A stretch of 64,000 nucleotides of DNA from Marinobacter szutsaonensis. Its GTDB lineage: Bacteria > Pseudomonadota > Gammaproteobacteria > Pseudomonadales > Oleiphilaceae. The stretch lies in contig NZ_BAAAFC010000002.1 in NCBI RefSeq assembly GCF_039523335.1, positions 124,001-188,000 of the forward strand, read 5' to 3'. This document shows, piece by piece, positions 8,411 through 18,551 of this stretch. The translations under genes and the position numbers were made by a program. The notes beneath the pieces are model-generated. The model had not been told where the DNA came from and ran no database searches. It saw only the letters and a list, made by a program, of their open reading frames with translations. Numbering within the stretch: the stretch's first letter is position 1; every line of letters starts with the position of its first letter.

Positions 8411-10161
8411 TACTGGTCTCCGTTACCGGTCAGTCGCTGTATGGTTTCGCGCAGGATCTCGTGGTCCGGATCCTGGTCCAGGCCTTCCTGCCAGACGATT
8501 CGGGCCTGCTCTTCTTCACCAGCCATCCACAGGGCCTCGCCATAGTGGGCCGCCACTTCCGGGTCTGGATAGGCTTGCCACGCCTTTTTCAGGTATTCCA
8601 GGGCGGGTTGGAGCTGTCCCTCCCGGAACAGGACCCAGCCCATGCTGTCGAGGATGGCGGGATTTTCCGGATCCAGGCGCAGGGCCCGCTCAATGTAGGT
8701 GCGGGCCTCCTCCAGGCGATCCGTGCGGGTCGTGAGGATGTAACCCAGTGCATTCAGCGCAACCGCGTTGTCCGGCTCGGCGTCGATGATCCGGCGCAGA
8801 TCGGTCTCGGCGTTGTCCGGCTGGTCCAGGGTGTCGTAGAGCATGGCCCGGGCGTACCGCACCTGGACATTCTCGGGGAACTGATCCAGGGCCTCGGTGG
8901 CGGTTTCGAGTGCCCGCTGTTGCCGGTTCTCATCCAGCAACAGGTTTACCTCCAGCAGCCAGAAGTTCTCGGCTTGCTTGGGGTGCGCCTCCCGCATGCT
9001 ACGGATATGCTCGAGGGCTTCCGTTAACCGTCCTTCCTGCGCCAGAAGGGCACTCGAGCGCGCCAGGGCCGGGAAGTAATAATTGCCCTGTTCCACACTC
9101 TGGTAGTAACCGATCGCCTGTTCGGTATTGCCCTCCTGGTCCTCGATGCGGCCCAGGTAGTAGTTAGCTTCGTTGGTATGGTGGCCCTGTTCGACCAGGC
9201 GGGTCAGTTCCCTGCGCGCCAGTTCAAACTGTTCGTTTTCCAGGGCGACCAGGGCGTGGGACAGTCGCAGGCCGGGAACCTCGGGGTAGCGCTTGACCAG
9301 CCGGTTGAATTCATCCTGCGCCGCTTGCAGCTCGCCTTCGTTGATGAGCATTCGCCCGTAAAGCGTGCCCATCTGTCGGTTGGCCGGAAAACGACGGGTA
9401 TTCACCATCATGTAATCCAGGGCCTGACGTTTCTCGCCGGTCTCATACAGCAGGTCGCCCTTGAGCACGATTGCCGGCTGGAAGTTCTCGTGTTTCTCCA
9501 GCAAGGGCTCCAGGCGGGCAAGGGCATCACGGGGCTGGCCCGACACTTTCATCAGCAGGGCGATGCTGTATTCCAGTTCGGGTGTGTCCGGATGGCGTTC
9601 GGCCAGTTGCCGGTACAGGGTCAGTAATTCCGCTTGCTGCTCTGGCGGCATGTTGCCGGCAATGACCGCCAGGCTGTCGAAGTCTGCGTCACCGCCCTGG
9701 TCCATGATGGTTTCCATGTGGCCAAGGGCGGTTTTCAGATCATTGCGTTTTACCGCTTGAATGGCGGAAACCCGGTGCGCCTGTGTGCTGTCCGGATTTA
9801 CTTCCAGCCAGAGTTCGGCCAGTTGGGTCTGTGCGTTGTCACCGTTCAGGGACTGGGCTATGCGCATGGCCCGCTCGATGACGCCCTCGTCACGGGATTG
9901 TTGTGCGGCCTTGAGATAATGAACCAGGGTGACATCGTAACGGCCACGTTGGGCGGCAATTTCGCCGCTCAGCAGGAGGTAAAGCACCTCGGGTTCGAAA
10001 TCCGAGTACTCGATCTGCTGTTCTGCCGGCTCGGCTCGGGGCGTTTCAGGCTGCTGCGTGGCGGCCTCCTCCTCTGATCCGGACAGGCTGGCGCAGCCAG
10101 AAAGAGCAGTGAGGGTGGCGCCCATCAGACAGGTGGCCAAAAACGGTGCGGATTTGTGCAT
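8410..10161 (-). CDS. TPR-repeat lipoprotein
   Basis: This 583-residue protein starts with a lipoprotein signal (ALSGC, Cys23) and continues as an array of tetratricopeptide repeats. Clear examples are ALGYILTTRTDRLEEARTYI and its neighbours near residues 470-560. TPR arrays are protein-protein scaffolds, and this one should hang from a membrane into the periplasm. An equivalent gene sits between hemA and lolB in Pseudomonas. It is the first gene of the unit with lolB and ispE and is divergent from hemA. GGGAAG precedes the ATG. Specific partner unknown. Confidence 0.92.
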   Translation of the reverse strand: MHKSAPFLATCLMGATLTALSGCASLSGSEEEAATQQPETPRAEPAEQQIEYSDFEPEVLYLLLSGEIAAQRGRYDVTLVHYLKAAQQSRDEGVIERAMRIAQSLNGDNAQTQLAELWLEVNPDSTQAHRVSAIQAVKRNDLKTALGHMETIMDQGGDADFDSLAVIAGNMPPEQQAELLTLYRQLAERHPDTPELEYSIALLMKVSGQPRDALARLEPLLEKHENFQPAIVLKGDLLYETGEKRQALDYMMVNTRRFPANRQMGTLYGRMLINEGELQAAQDEFNRLVKRYPEVPGLRLSHALVALENEQFELARRELTRLVEQGHHTNEANYYLGRIEDQEGNTEQAIGYYQSVEQGNYYFPALARSSALLAQEGRLTEALEHIRSMREAHPKQAENFWLLEVNLLLDENRQQRALETATEALDQFPENVQVRYARAMLYDTLDQPDNAETDLRRIIDAEPDNAVALNALGYILTTRTDRLEEARTYIERALRLDPENPAILDSMGWVLFREGQLQPALEYLKKAWQAYPDPEVAAHYGEALWMAGEEEQARIVWQEGLDQDPDHEILRETIQRLTGNGDQ

Positions 10162-10242
10162 GCAACTTCCCGTTACTTGTCAACGACACATCAGAATGAC
10201 CTGAACTTGAGGCAGATCGGGTCCCGGCCTTTACCGAGCCCC

Positions 10243-10248
10243 TATAAT
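10243..10248 (+). promoter_or_regulatory. Possible -10 for hemA
   Basis: CCCTATAATGG contains a perfect TATAAT in the 221-bp divergent region between the TPR lipoprotein gene and hemA. The -35 region at proper spacing is poor. Nothing else stands out in the region. Confidence 0.4.
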
Positions 10249-10382
10249 GGCATAAGCATCTGATCTTGCCCAACCTGTCCGCACTTGCCGAAGATTGGCG
10301 GCTTTCGGGTGGCAGGTCAGGGCGGTGACAGTTAAAATGTCGGCAATATATCCTTTATAGGCATGGGGTTTTTTCGCTCGAA

Positions 10383-11672
10383 ATGGCACTGGTAACGCTG
10401 GGAATCAATCATCGCACTGCGCCCGTGGAGCTCCGGGAGCGGATAGCGTTCACCCCTGAGCGCATGGAAGAGGCGTTTGCCGAACTCCGTGTTGCCTCCG
10501 GGGCCAGCGAGGCGGCGATCCTCTCCACCTGTAACCGGACGGAACTGTATCTTGCCGGGGATGATGACTGCGCGCCTCTGGTGCTGCGCTGGCTGGCCGG
10601 GTTTCACAACCTGGATGCGGGTGAGCTGGAGGAGGCCGTCTATGTCCATCGGGATGCGGATGCGGTTCGCCATGTCATGCGCGTTGCTGCCGGCCTCGAC
10701 TCCATGGTGCTGGGCGAACCCCAGATCTTCGGCCAGCTGAAAGATGCCTACGCTCTGGCCCGCAAGCACGGCGCCAGCGGCTCGTTCCTTTCGCGCATGT
10801 TCGAGCAGACCTTCTCGGTGGCCAAGCGTGTGCGTACCCAGACCGCGATTGGCGAAAACCCGGTATCCGTGGCCTATGCCGCCGTGAGCATGGCACACCA
10901 CATCTTCTCCGACCTGTCCCGCAATCGTGCGTTGCTGATTGGTGCCGGCAAGACCATTGAGCTGGTGGCCCAGCACCTCTCCGAGGCGGGCGTGAAGGAC
11001 TTCGTGGTTGCCAATCGTACCCTGGAACGCGCCCAGTCTCTGGCGGAAGCCCATGGAGGGAAGGGGATTGTCCTGTCCGAGATTCCCGACTATCTCCCTG
11101 ATGTGGATATCATCATTTCCTCCACGGCCAGTCCGTTGCCCATCCTGGGAAAAGGTGCCGTGGAGCGGGCGCTGAAGAAGCGCAAGCACCGCCCCTATTT
11201 CATGGTGGATATCGCGGTACCCCGGGATATCGAACCGGAAGTGGCCTCCCTGGCGGATGTCTACCTGTACACGGTGGACGACCTGCGGCAGGTGATCGAG
11301 GAGAATATCCGTTCCCGCGAGGGTGCCGCCCGGGAGGCTGAGAACCTGGTCACCGACGGGGTTCAGGCATTCCTGAATCAGCTCAGGGCGCTGGATGCGG
11401 TCTCCACCCTCAAACAGTTCCGTCAGCGCGCCGAGACCCTGCGGGATGTGGAGACAGAAAAAGCCCTGCGCGCCCTGCGCAATGGCAGCGATCCGGAAAC
11501 AGTGCTTCGCAGCCTGGCCCGGGGCCTCACCAACAAACTATTGCATGAACCGTCCGTACAGGTTCGCAAGGCCACCACCGAGGGCCGTACGGAGGTTACC
11601 GAGTGGCTGCGAGAGCTGCACCAGCTCGATGCCCTGGAAGCGGACGCCGCCACCACACCGGAAAAACTATGA
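10383..11672 (+). CDS. hemA: Glutamyl-tRNA reductase
   Basis: HemA reduces glutamyl-tRNA to glutamate-1-semialdehyde, the committed step of C5 tetrapyrrole synthesis. The 429-residue protein has the catalytic Cys50 in STCNRTE, the signature [13 protein letters not shown], an NADPH-binding [11 protein letters not shown] segment and a C-terminal dimerisation helix region. The start matches family N-termini ([16 protein letters not shown]), though no strong Shine-Dalgarno is seen. The stop overlaps prfA as ATGA. Confidence 0.97.
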   Translation: MALVTLGINHRTAPVELRERIAFTPERMEEAFAELRVASGASEAAILSTCNRTELYLAGDDDCAPLVLRWLAGFHNLDAGELEEAVYVHRDADAVRHVMRVAAGLDSMVLGEPQIFGQLKDAYALARKHGASGSFLSRMFEQTFSVAKRVRTQTAIGENPVSVAYAAVSMAHHIFSDLSRNRALLIGAGKTIELVAQHLSEAGVKDFVVANRTLERAQSLAEAHGGKGIVLSEIPDYLPDVDIIISSTASPLPILGKGAVERALKKRKHRPYFMVDIAVPRDIEPEVASLADVYLYTVDDLRQVIEENIRSREGAAREAENLVTDGVQAFLNQLRALDAVSTLKQFRQRAETLRDVETEKALRALRNGSDPETVLRSLARGLTNKLLHEPSVQVRKATTEGRTEVTEWLRELHQLDALEADAATTPEKL

Positions 11673-12757
11673 AGCCATCCATTCAGTCCCGCCTCGAACA
11701 GCTGGTTGACCGCTTCGAGGAGGTCAGCGCGTTGTTGAGCGATTCTTCCGTTATTGGCAATCAGGACAAGTTCCGGGACCTGTCCCGGGAATTTGCCGAG
11801 ATCGAACCGGTGGTTCATTGCTTCCAGGCCTGGCAGCAGTCCCTGGACGACATCGAAGCCGCCGAGGAGCTGGCCAGCGATGGCGATGCCGACATGCGCG
11901 AGATGGCGGAAGAGGAACTGAAAAGTGCCCGCCAGAAAAGCGAGGAGCTGGACGAGGAGCTCCAGCGCCTGATGCTGCCCAAGGACCCGAACGACCGTAA
12001 GAACGCCTTCCTCGAGATCCGTGCCGGTACCGGTGGCGATGAAGCGGCGATCTTTGCCGGGGACCTGTTCCGCATGTACTCCCGCTACGCCGAGCGCCGA
12101 CGCTGGCAGGTGGAGATGCTCAGTGAAAGTGAAGGCGAGCATGGCGGCTTCAAGGAAGTGATTGCCCGGGTCAGCGGCGATGGTGTCTACGGTGCACTCA
12201 AGTTCGAATCCGGTGCCCACCGGGTCCAGCGGGTCCCCGAAACCGAATCCCAGGGCCGCATCCACACCTCTGCCTGCACCGTGGCGGTGATGCCGGAGGC
12301 CGATGAGGCCGAAGCCGTGGAAATCAACAAGGGCGACCTGCGGGTGGATACCTTCCGTGCCTCCGGCGCCGGGGGGCAGCACGTCAACAAGACGGATTCG
12401 GCGATCCGGATTACCCACCTGCCCACGGGGATTGTGGTGGAGTGTCAGGAAGAGCGCTCCCAGCACAAGAACCGGGCCAAGGCCATGAGCCTGCTCGCGT
12501 CCCGCTTGCAGAATGCGGAAACCGAGCGCCAGCAGAAAGCCCGGGCAGAGACCCGGAAAAGTCTGGTGGGTAGCGGCGACCGTTCCGAGCGTATCCGCAC
12601 CTATAACTTCCCCCAGGGGCGGGTGACCGACCACCGCATCAACCTTACCCTCTATAAGCTGGACGAGGTGATTGCCGGTGATCTGGACGCAGTCATCGTT
12701 CCCCTCCAGCAGGAACACCAGGCCGAGTTGCTGGCCGCACTTGCCGATGACCAGTAA
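11669..12757 (+). CDS. prfA: Peptide chain release factor 1
   Basis: RF1 reads UAA and UAG and triggers peptide release. At 362 residues it has the universal GGQ in [12 protein letters not shown] (about residue 235) and the codon-reading tripeptide region [10 protein letters not shown]. Most homologues have PAT or PVT at that place, and here it is PET, a mild variant that keeps the Pro and Thr. The ATG at 11669 overlaps hemA's stop by four bases. It is the substrate of the next gene product, PrmC. Confidence 0.97.
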   Translation: MKPSIQSRLEQLVDRFEEVSALLSDSSVIGNQDKFRDLSREFAEIEPVVHCFQAWQQSLDDIEAAEELASDGDADMREMAEEELKSARQKSEELDEELQRLMLPKDPNDRKNAFLEIRAGTGGDEAAIFAGDLFRMYSRYAERRRWQVEMLSESEGEHGGFKEVIARVSGDGVYGALKFESGAHRVQRVPETESQGRIHTSACTVAVMPEADEAEAVEINKGDLRVDTFRASGAGGQHVNKTDSAIRITHLPTGIVVECQEERSQHKNRAKAMSLLASRLQNAETERQQKARAETRKSLVGSGDRSERIRTYNFPQGRVTDHRINLTLYKLDEVIAGDLDAVIVPLQQEHQAELLAALADDQ

Positions 12758-13610
12758 TCCCTCACTGACCTGCGAGAGCCTGATTCGTGAGGCTTCGCGC
12801 CGGATCGTCAGTGATACTCCGCGTCTCGATGCGGAGCTCTTGCTCAGTCATGTCACCGGTCTTGGCCGGACCAGCTTCCGGGCCTGGCCGGAGCGGATCC
12901 TCGAGCCGGCACAGGTGGAGGCATTCCAGACTCTGGTGACCGAGCGGGTTGCCGGCAAGCCGATCGCCTACCTGCTGGGGCACCAGGAGTTCTGGTCCCT
13001 GCCGCTGAAAGTCAGTCCTTCCACGCTGATCCCCCGGCCGGACACCGAGTGCCTGGTGGAGGTTGCGCTTTCGTTGCCATTGCCCGCCAAGGCAAGTGTG
13101 CTCGATCTGGGCACTGGAACCGGTGCTATTGCCCTGGCACTGGCCTCGGAGCACCCGGAATGGCAGGTCAGCGCCTGTGACACCGTGGACGAAGCCGTCG
13201 CAGTGGCGAGCGAGAATGCCCGGGCGCTCGGCCTTTCCGTTTCGGTGGTGAGAAGCCACTGGTTTGACGACCTGCCTCCGGGCAGCTTTGATCTGATTGT
13301 GTCCAATCCCCCCTATATAAAGGAAGGTGATCACCACCTGGCCGAGGGGGACGTGCGTTTTGAGCCGGGCTCGGCCCTGGTATCGGGTGTTGATGGTCTG
13401 GACGATATTCGCGAAATTGTGACCCGGGCGCCGGACTGGCTCGCTGGCAATGGCTGGCTGCTGGTGGAGCATGGTTATGATCAGGCCGGGGCCGTGCAGG
13501 CGTTATTCCGGGCCCGCGGCTTCGGGTCGGTGGAAAGCCGGCAGGATTACGGCCAGCGTGACCGTATGACGCTCGGCCAGTGGCCGGGCAATCCGGATAA
13601 CAAGTCATGA
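12747..13610 (+). CDS. prmC: Release factor glutamine methyltransferase
   Basis: PrmC methylates the glutamine of the GGQ motif in RF1 and RF2. The 287-residue protein shows a helical N-terminal domain, the SAM-binding motif [14 protein letters not shown] and the catalytic SNPPYIK. The chosen ATG at 12747 lies inside prfA and overlaps its end by 11 bases, fitting coupled translation. The longer frame from 12672 is prfA sequence in another phase. Confidence 0.96.
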   Translation: MTSNPSLTCESLIREASRRIVSDTPRLDAELLLSHVTGLGRTSFRAWPERILEPAQVEAFQTLVTERVAGKPIAYLLGHQEFWSLPLKVSPSTLIPRPDTECLVEVALSLPLPAKASVLDLGTGTGAIALALASEHPEWQVSACDTVDEAVAVASENARALGLSVSVVRSHWFDDLPPGSFDLIVSNPPYIKEGDHHLAEGDVRFEPGSALVSGVDGLDDIREIVTRAPDWLAGNGWLLVEHGYDQAGAVQALFRARGFGSVESRQDYGQRDRMTLGQWPGNPDNKS

Positions 13611-13628
13611 CAAAAAGGGGAGGCGGGT

Positions 13629-14375
13629 ATGCTCAGTGACGAGGAGCTGCTGCGCTACAGTCGACAGATTCTGATGTCCCGGTTTGATATTGCCGGGCAG
13701 GAGAAGCTCAAATCCGCGCGGGTGCTGGTGATTGGTGCCGGTGGTCTTGGCTGCCCGGTAGCCCTCTACCTCGGGGCTGCGGGTGTTGGCCACCTGACGC
13801 TGGTGGATGATGACGATATCGAGCTGGCCAATCTCCAGCGCCAGATCGGCTTTGACCAGAGCCAGCTGGGGGATTCCAAGGCGGAGAGCCTGGCGGATCG
13901 GATTCGGCGGATCAATCCGCTGGTGTCGGTGACCGCCCTGAAGGCCCGGCTGGATGGCGAGGAGCTGGCTCGGTGGGTGGAGGAAGCGAGCCTGGTGGTG
14001 GATTGCAGTGACAATTTCCACACCCGCTTTACCCTGAACCGGGCCTGCGTGGCAGCGAAAGTGCCGCTGGTGTCCGGTGCGGCGATTCGTGGCGAGGGGC
14101 AGTTATCGGTCTACGACCGCAGGGTTGAGGATAGTCCCTGTTATCACTGTCTCTATCCGGAGCAGGGTAATGAGGATCTGACATGCTCCCAGGCCGGGGT
14201 GATTGCTCCACTGGTGGGGATGATTGGGGCGGCCCAGGCCATGGAGGCGATCAAGGTGATCGCGGGGGTGGGCAAACCGCTGGTGGGGCGGTTGCTGTTG
14301 CTTGATGCCTGGGAGATGCAGTGGCGCGAGATGAAGCTGGCGCGGGATCCCCATTGCCCAGTCTGTTCAGGCTGA
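13629..14375 (+). CDS. moeB: MoeB/HesA-type adenylyltransferase
   Basis: The 248-residue E1-like enzyme adenylates the C-terminal glycine of a small sulfur carrier (MoaD for molybdopterin, or ThiS). The nucleotide fold GAGGLGCPVALYLGAAGVG, the NLQRQIGF segment and two zinc-binding Cys pairs (CYHC near 174, CPVC near the C-terminus) are visible. GGAGG precedes the ATG. It ends hemA-prfA-prmC-moeB, the order known in Pseudomonas. Whether it serves MoaD, ThiS or both cannot be told, as no carrier gene is nearby. Confidence 0.93.
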   Translation: MLSDEELLRYSRQILMSRFDIAGQEKLKSARVLVIGAGGLGCPVALYLGAAGVGHLTLVDDDDIELANLQRQIGFDQSQLGDSKAESLADRIRRINPLVSVTALKARLDGEELARWVEEASLVVDCSDNFHTRFTLNRACVAAKVPLVSGAAIRGEGQLSVYDRRVEDSPCYHCLYPEQGNEDLTCSQAGVIAPLVGMIGAAQAMEAIKVIAGVGKPLVGRLLLLDAWEMQWREMKLARDPHCPVCSG

Positions 14376-14382
14376 CAGGGGA

Positions 14383-14493
14383 GGCAGTGTCGGCCGGGGC
14401 CTGCCCAAAACACGCTGTGAATACGTCCCTGTAGGCTCCGTTCCGCCATCCATGGCTCCGCAGGGTTTTGGGTAGGCCCCGGCCAACACTGCC
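14383..14493. repeat. Long imperfect palindrome between moeB and photolyase
   Basis: Two 29-base arms (14383-14411 and 14465-14493) are inverted repeats with two mismatches. The 53-base centre includes a smaller palindrome GCCATCCATGGC at 14445-14456. It lies between the convergent ends of moeB and the photolyase gene. It could terminate both, but has no T run and is far longer than a normal terminator. Its form suggests a dispersed intergenic palindromic repeat. Confidence 0.75.
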
Positions 14494-14505
14494 CGCACTT
14501 TTGAG

Positions 14506-15909
14506 TTAGTCCTTCAGTGCCTGGAACTTTGCGATTGCTTCCTTTCTGCTTTCCTTCAGGTCGACAATGGGTCTCGGATAGCCTTTCGGAATGACACCCC
14601 CCTTTGCGCCGGGGGCGTGAATCCGTTTGCCGTCCAGTTTTGCCAGTTCCGGTACCCAGTGCCGGATAAAATCGCCGTCCGGGTCGAAGCGTTCGCTCTG
14701 GGTCTCCGGGTTGAATACCCGGAAGTAGGGCGCCGCGTCGGTGCCGGTGGAGGCGCTCCATTGCCAGCCGCCGTTGTTGGAGGCCAGGAAGCCGTCCACC
14801 AGTTTTGACATGAAATAGGCCTCGCCCAGGCGCCAGTCGATGAACAGGTTCTTGGTGAGGAACATGGCGGTGATCATGCGCAGGCGGTTGTGCATCCAGC
14901 CGGTTTCGTTGAGTTGGCGCATGGCGGCGTCGACGATGGGGATGCCGGTACGCCCTCCCTTCCAGGCCTCGAACTTGTCCCCGGGGGTGTTCCATTCCAG
15001 AGCTTCGGTTTCCGGCTTGAATGCCCGGTGCATGCTGACCCGTGGGTAGTGGTAGAGGATGTGGATGTAGAAGTCCCGCCAGGCGATTTCGTTGGTCCAG
15101 GTAGCCAGTCCTTCCTGGTTGCCGCCCTTGCCCTGGGCCTGTCTTGCGGCCAGCAGACACTGGCGGCCGGAGAGGACGCCGTTAGCCAGGTAGGGTGACA
15201 GCTGGCTGGTGCCGTCGATGGCGGGAAAGTCGCGCTGGTCCTTGTAGGCACCGGCCTGTTCCTGCAGGAAATTCTCCAGCTGGTCGTGGGCGGCATCTTC
15301 GCCGGTTTTCACCAAAGCGGGCGGTGCTTCCCGGAATCCTTCCGGTATGCCTTCAATCCGATCGGGTTTGATCGCATCGCTTCGGGCGGAGGGAATCGGG
15401 AACAGTTGTGGCGAGTTTTCCTCGATCCAGCTGCGCCAGCGGCGGGAGAAGGGTGTGAAAACCGAGTAGGGGTCACCCTGCCCTGTGCGGATGTCGCCCA
15501 CCGGGGCGACGGTCTGGTCCCGGTATTTGCACAGTTCAACCGGCAGGTCGGCAAGGCGCTGTTTCAGGGATTTGTCCCGGCGGCGCTCGTTGATGCCATA
15601 TTCCTCGTTAATGTGGATTCGTGTGACGTTGTGTTCACGGCAGTGGGCGAGCAGGAGGTCGAGGCTGTCGTCGAACCGGTTTCCGTAAAGGAAGGACATC
15701 GGGATGCCAAGGCGTGCCAGGGCTTCGGCCAGAACGTTGGCGTGCTCGATCACGAACCGGACCCGGGCCGGCGACCAGTCGTGTTCACGCCATTGATCCG
15801 GCGTGAGGATGTAGCAGGCACGGACGGTGTCGTCTGTCTTGCAGGCGGCGGTGAGTGCCGGGTTGTCGGCCGTGCGGAGATCGTTTCTGAACCAGACCAG
15901 TTGTGTCAT
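14506..15909 (-). CDS. phrB: Deoxyribodipyrimidine photolyase
   Basis: The 467-residue flavoprotein repairs UV-induced cyclobutane pyrimidine dimers with light. The N-terminal antenna domain begins LVWFRNDLRTADNPAL. The C-terminal FAD domain has WRDFYIHILYHYP, the lesion-site helix RLRMITAMFLTKNLFIDWR and GGWQWSASTGTDAAPYFRVFNP. The GGWQW/STGTD signature favours class I CPD photolyase over a DASH cryptochrome. AGGAA precedes the ATG. It is a single gene, divergent from the Rim cluster. Confidence 0.95.
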   Translation of the reverse strand: MTQLVWFRNDLRTADNPALTAACKTDDTVRACYILTPDQWREHDWSPARVRFVIEHANVLAEALARLGIPMSFLYGNRFDDSLDLLLAHCREHNVTRIHINEEYGINERRRDKSLKQRLADLPVELCKYRDQTVAPVGDIRTGQGDPYSVFTPFSRRWRSWIEENSPQLFPIPSARSDAIKPDRIEGIPEGFREAPPALVKTGEDAAHDQLENFLQEQAGAYKDQRDFPAIDGTSQLSPYLANGVLSGRQCLLAARQAQGKGGNQEGLATWTNEIAWRDFYIHILYHYPRVSMHRAFKPETEALEWNTPGDKFEAWKGGRTGIPIVDAAMRQLNETGWMHNRLRMITAMFLTKNLFIDWRLGEAYFMSKLVDGFLASNNGGWQWSASTGTDAAPYFRVFNPETQSERFDPDGDFIRHWVPELAKLDGKRIHAPGAKGGVIPKGYPRPIVDLKESRKEAIAKFQALKD

Positions 15910-16054
15910 TGCATTTCCTGTTATTCCGGGACGCCTCTGTACGGGTAATCACGGTCCCTGTTGTAACAAATTCGCCAACCTTGATATTCGCCGGGGTGGT
16001 AGGTTTGGATTATAGTTAAAGCTGATTTGCCTAAAGAAAAAAGGGACTTACCGG

Positions 16055-16552
16055 ATGTCGAAAAAAACACGTGGTGCCCCCGAGAAGGCGCAGTCCATCC
16101 CCGTTGAGGAGAGGGTCAGTCTGGGATGGCGGGAATGGGTTGCACTGCCGGACCTGGATATCTCCCGCATCAAGGCCAAGGTGGATACGGGGGCCCGCAC
16201 CTCGTGCCTGCACACGTTCCGGACCGAGCCCTATACCGAGAATGGCGAGCGGCGGGTCCGGTTCTGGGTGCATCCGATCCAGAATGATCTGCATCAGGTT
16301 GTGGAATGTGATGCGAAGGTCCTGGACGAGCGTAACGTTTCCGATTCCGGTGGCCATCGGGAGTTGCGGTTGGTCATTGAAACCACGGTGGTGGTGGGTG
16401 ACCGGAGCTGGCCCATTGAAATGACCCTGACCAACCGGGACTCCATGAGATTCCGTATGTTACTCGGGCGCACCGCCATGGACGGTCGTTCGGTGGTATT
16501 TCCTGAAGCTTCCTATCTTGCCGGTGAGCCGGTTATAAGGACTGAAAAATGA
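16055..16552 (+). CDS. RimB-like retropepsin-type aspartic protease
   Basis: The 165-residue protein belongs to the family annotated as ATP-dependent zinc protease, now known to be a retropepsin-like aspartic protease. The active-site motif is [12 protein letters not shown]. In Pseudomonas the homologue RimB trims glutamates added by RimK to ribosomal protein S6. Here the stop overlaps the rimK start by four bases (ATGA), strongly supporting the same pairing. No signal peptide is seen, so it is cytoplasmic. The extent of functional equivalence to RimB is inferred from family and context. Confidence 0.88.
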   Translation: MSKKTRGAPEKAQSIPVEERVSLGWREWVALPDLDISRIKAKVDTGARTSCLHTFRTEPYTENGERRVRFWVHPIQNDLHQVVECDAKVLDERNVSDSGGHRELRLVIETTVVVGDRSWPIEMTLTNRDSMRFRMLLGRTAMDGRSVVFPEASYLAGEPVIRTEK

Positions 16553-17454
16553 AAATAGCGGTACTGTCGCGGAACAAGAATCTCTACTCCACCCGGCGCC
16601 TGGTGGAGGAGGGCATCAACCGTGGCCACGAAGTGCGGGTCATCGATTGCCTGCACTGTTCCATGAACATCACCTCCGCCAAGCCCCAGATAAGCTACCA
16701 TGAGGAGCTCCTTGAGGGCTTTGACGTGGTCATTCCGCGTATTGGGGCGTCGGTAACCTTCTACGGCACGGCGGTGTTGCGTCAGTTCGAGATGATGGGC
16801 GTGTTTCCGGTCAATGAGTCGGTGGCGATCACCCGCAGCCGGGACAAGCTGCGCTCGCTGCAACTGCTCGCGCGCAAGGGCCTGGGCATGCCGGTAACCG
16901 GCTTCGCCAACAAGCCGGATAACGTGCCTGAGCTGTTGAAAATGGTGGGTGGTGCTCCGGTGGTGATCAAGCTTTTGCAGGGTACCCAGGGAATCGGGGT
17001 GGTGCTGGCGGAAACCCGCAAGGCGGCGGAAAGCGTTATTGAGGCGTTCATGGGGCTGAAGGCGGACATCCTGGTTCAGGAGTTCATCAAGGAAGCCGGT
17101 GGTGCCGACATCCGCTGCTTTGTCATCGGCGACAAGGTGATTGCGGCGATGAAACGCCAGGGTGCGGAAGGCGAATTCCGTTCCAACCTGCACCGCGGTG
17201 GCACCGCCTCCCTGGTGCGAATCACGCCGGATGAGCGTCGCACGGCGATCATGGCGGCCAAGTCCATGGGCCTGAACGTGGCTGGTGTCGATTTGTTGCG
17301 CTCCAGTCGCGGTCCCCTGGTCATGGAGGTGAACTCCTCGCCGGGTCTGGAGGGTATCGAGAATGCCACCGGCAAGAATGTGGCAGGCATGATCATCAAC
17401 TGGACCGAAAAGAACCAGAAGCCCTGGAAAACCAGAACCAAGGGAAGGGGCTGA
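16549..17454 (+). CDS. rimK: RimK, ribosomal protein S6 glutamate ligase
   Basis: The 301-residue ATP-grasp enzyme adds glutamate residues to the C-terminus of ribosomal protein S6, altering ribosome composition and translation. The length and N-terminus ([20 protein letters not shown]) match RimK. The ATP-grasp loop [11 protein letters not shown] and the metal-binding [13 protein letters not shown] are present. It overlaps the RimB-like gene and is followed four bases later by the aspartoacylase-like gene, all in one operon. Confidence 0.94.
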   Translation: MKIAVLSRNKNLYSTRRLVEEGINRGHEVRVIDCLHCSMNITSAKPQISYHEELLEGFDVVIPRIGASVTFYGTAVLRQFEMMGVFPVNESVAITRSRDKLRSLQLLARKGLGMPVTGFANKPDNVPELLKMVGGAPVVIKLLQGTQGIGVVLAETRKAAESVIEAFMGLKADILVQEFIKEAGGADIRCFVIGDKVIAAMKRQGAEGEFRSNLHRGGTASLVRITPDERRTAIMAAKSMGLNVAGVDLLRSSRGPLVMEVNSSPGLEGIENATGKNVAGMIINWTEKNQKPWKTRTKGRG

Positions 17455-17457
17455 ACC

Positions 17458-18531
17458 ATGGCGCGGATGGGGCGGGCACCGTTCGAGATTGCGGGCACCC
17501 AGATCAAGGCGGGGACACGGGAAACCGTCGAGGTTCCGGTCGCCAAGCTCTACACCCACACGCCACTCCATATTCCGGTGGAGGTGGTACATGGCCGCCG
17601 GGATGGCCCGGTGCTGATGGTGTGCGGCGCCATTCACGGTGACGAGATCAATGGCGTGGAGATCATCCGCCGGGTGCTGACCAACTCGGCGTTGCGGCAC
17701 CTGCGCGGTACCCTGGTGGCGGTGCCCATCGTCAACATCTTCGGATTCGTCCAGCGCACCCGCTACCTGCCTGACCGCAGGGATCTGAACCGGTGTTTCC
17801 CGGGCAGTGAAACCGGGTCCCTGGGCGGGCGCATCGCCTACCTGCTGCGCACCCTGTTGATGGAGCGGGTCACCCATATTATTGACCTGCACACCGGTGC
17901 AATCCACCGGTTCAACCTGCCCCAGATCCGTGCGGAGCTGAAGAACCCTGAAACCGTGCGGATGGCGGAAGCCTTCGGTGCCCCGATCATCATCAATGCC
18001 AGTCTCCGGGAGGGCAGCCTGCGGGCCTATGCCGATTCCCAGGATATTCCGGTCATTACCTTCGAGGGTGGTGAGGCCCTGAGGTTTGATGACGTGGTTA
18101 TCACCAGCGGGGTCAAGGGTGTGATCCGGGTCATGCGGGAGCTGGAAATGGTGCCGGCCAAGAAGGGGCCCAAGGCTCCGAAGAAGCGCTCGGAAACCGC
18201 TGCCAACTCCCAGTGGGTGAGGGCGGACATTGACGGCATCATGCGCCCCGTGGCCCGTCTCGGGCAGAAGGTTCGTAAAGGCCAGAAACTTGCCATGGTG
18301 GCTGATCCCTTCGGCGAGACCGAGGCAGCGATTACGTCACCCTGTTCCGGCATTGTGATCTGTGTGAACAACTTGCCGCTGGTGAACGAGGGGGAAGCCA
18401 TTTACCACATCGCCCGCTTCGACGAACTGAGCGAAGCCGAGAAGGCCATGGACTATTTCCGCAGTTCCTTCGAAGCCGAGGTCAGTGAGGCGGTGGTGCC
18501 GGTCCATCCCTGGGACGAACTGCAGAAATAA
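17458..18531 (+). CDS. Succinylglutamate desuccinylase/aspartoacylase family protein
   Basis: The 357-residue zinc-dependent M14-type amidohydrolase has the zinc-ligand motif GAIHGDEINGVEI, DRRDLNRCFPG and DLHTG, with a C-terminal beta domain resembling a biotinyl/lipoyl hammerhead. Family members cut N-acyl amino acids. With rimK three bases upstream, an isopeptide or acyl-glutamate substrate linked to S6 modification is plausible but unproven. AstE of arginine catabolism is an alternative, but no other ast genes are near. Confidence 0.9.
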   Translation: MARMGRAPFEIAGTQIKAGTRETVEVPVAKLYTHTPLHIPVEVVHGRRDGPVLMVCGAIHGDEINGVEIIRRVLTNSALRHLRGTLVAVPIVNIFGFVQRTRYLPDRRDLNRCFPGSETGSLGGRIAYLLRTLLMERVTHIIDLHTGAIHRFNLPQIRAELKNPETVRMAEAFGAPIIINASLREGSLRAYADSQDIPVITFEGGEALRFDDVVITSGVKGVIRVMRELEMVPAKKGPKAPKKRSETAANSQWVRADIDGIMRPVARLGQKVRKGQKLAMVADPFGETEAAITSPCSGIVICVNNLPLVNEGEAIYHIARFDELSEAEKAMDYFRSSFEAEVSEAVVPVHPWDELQK

Positions 18532-18551
18532 GCCGGAACTCGGGAGTTACC

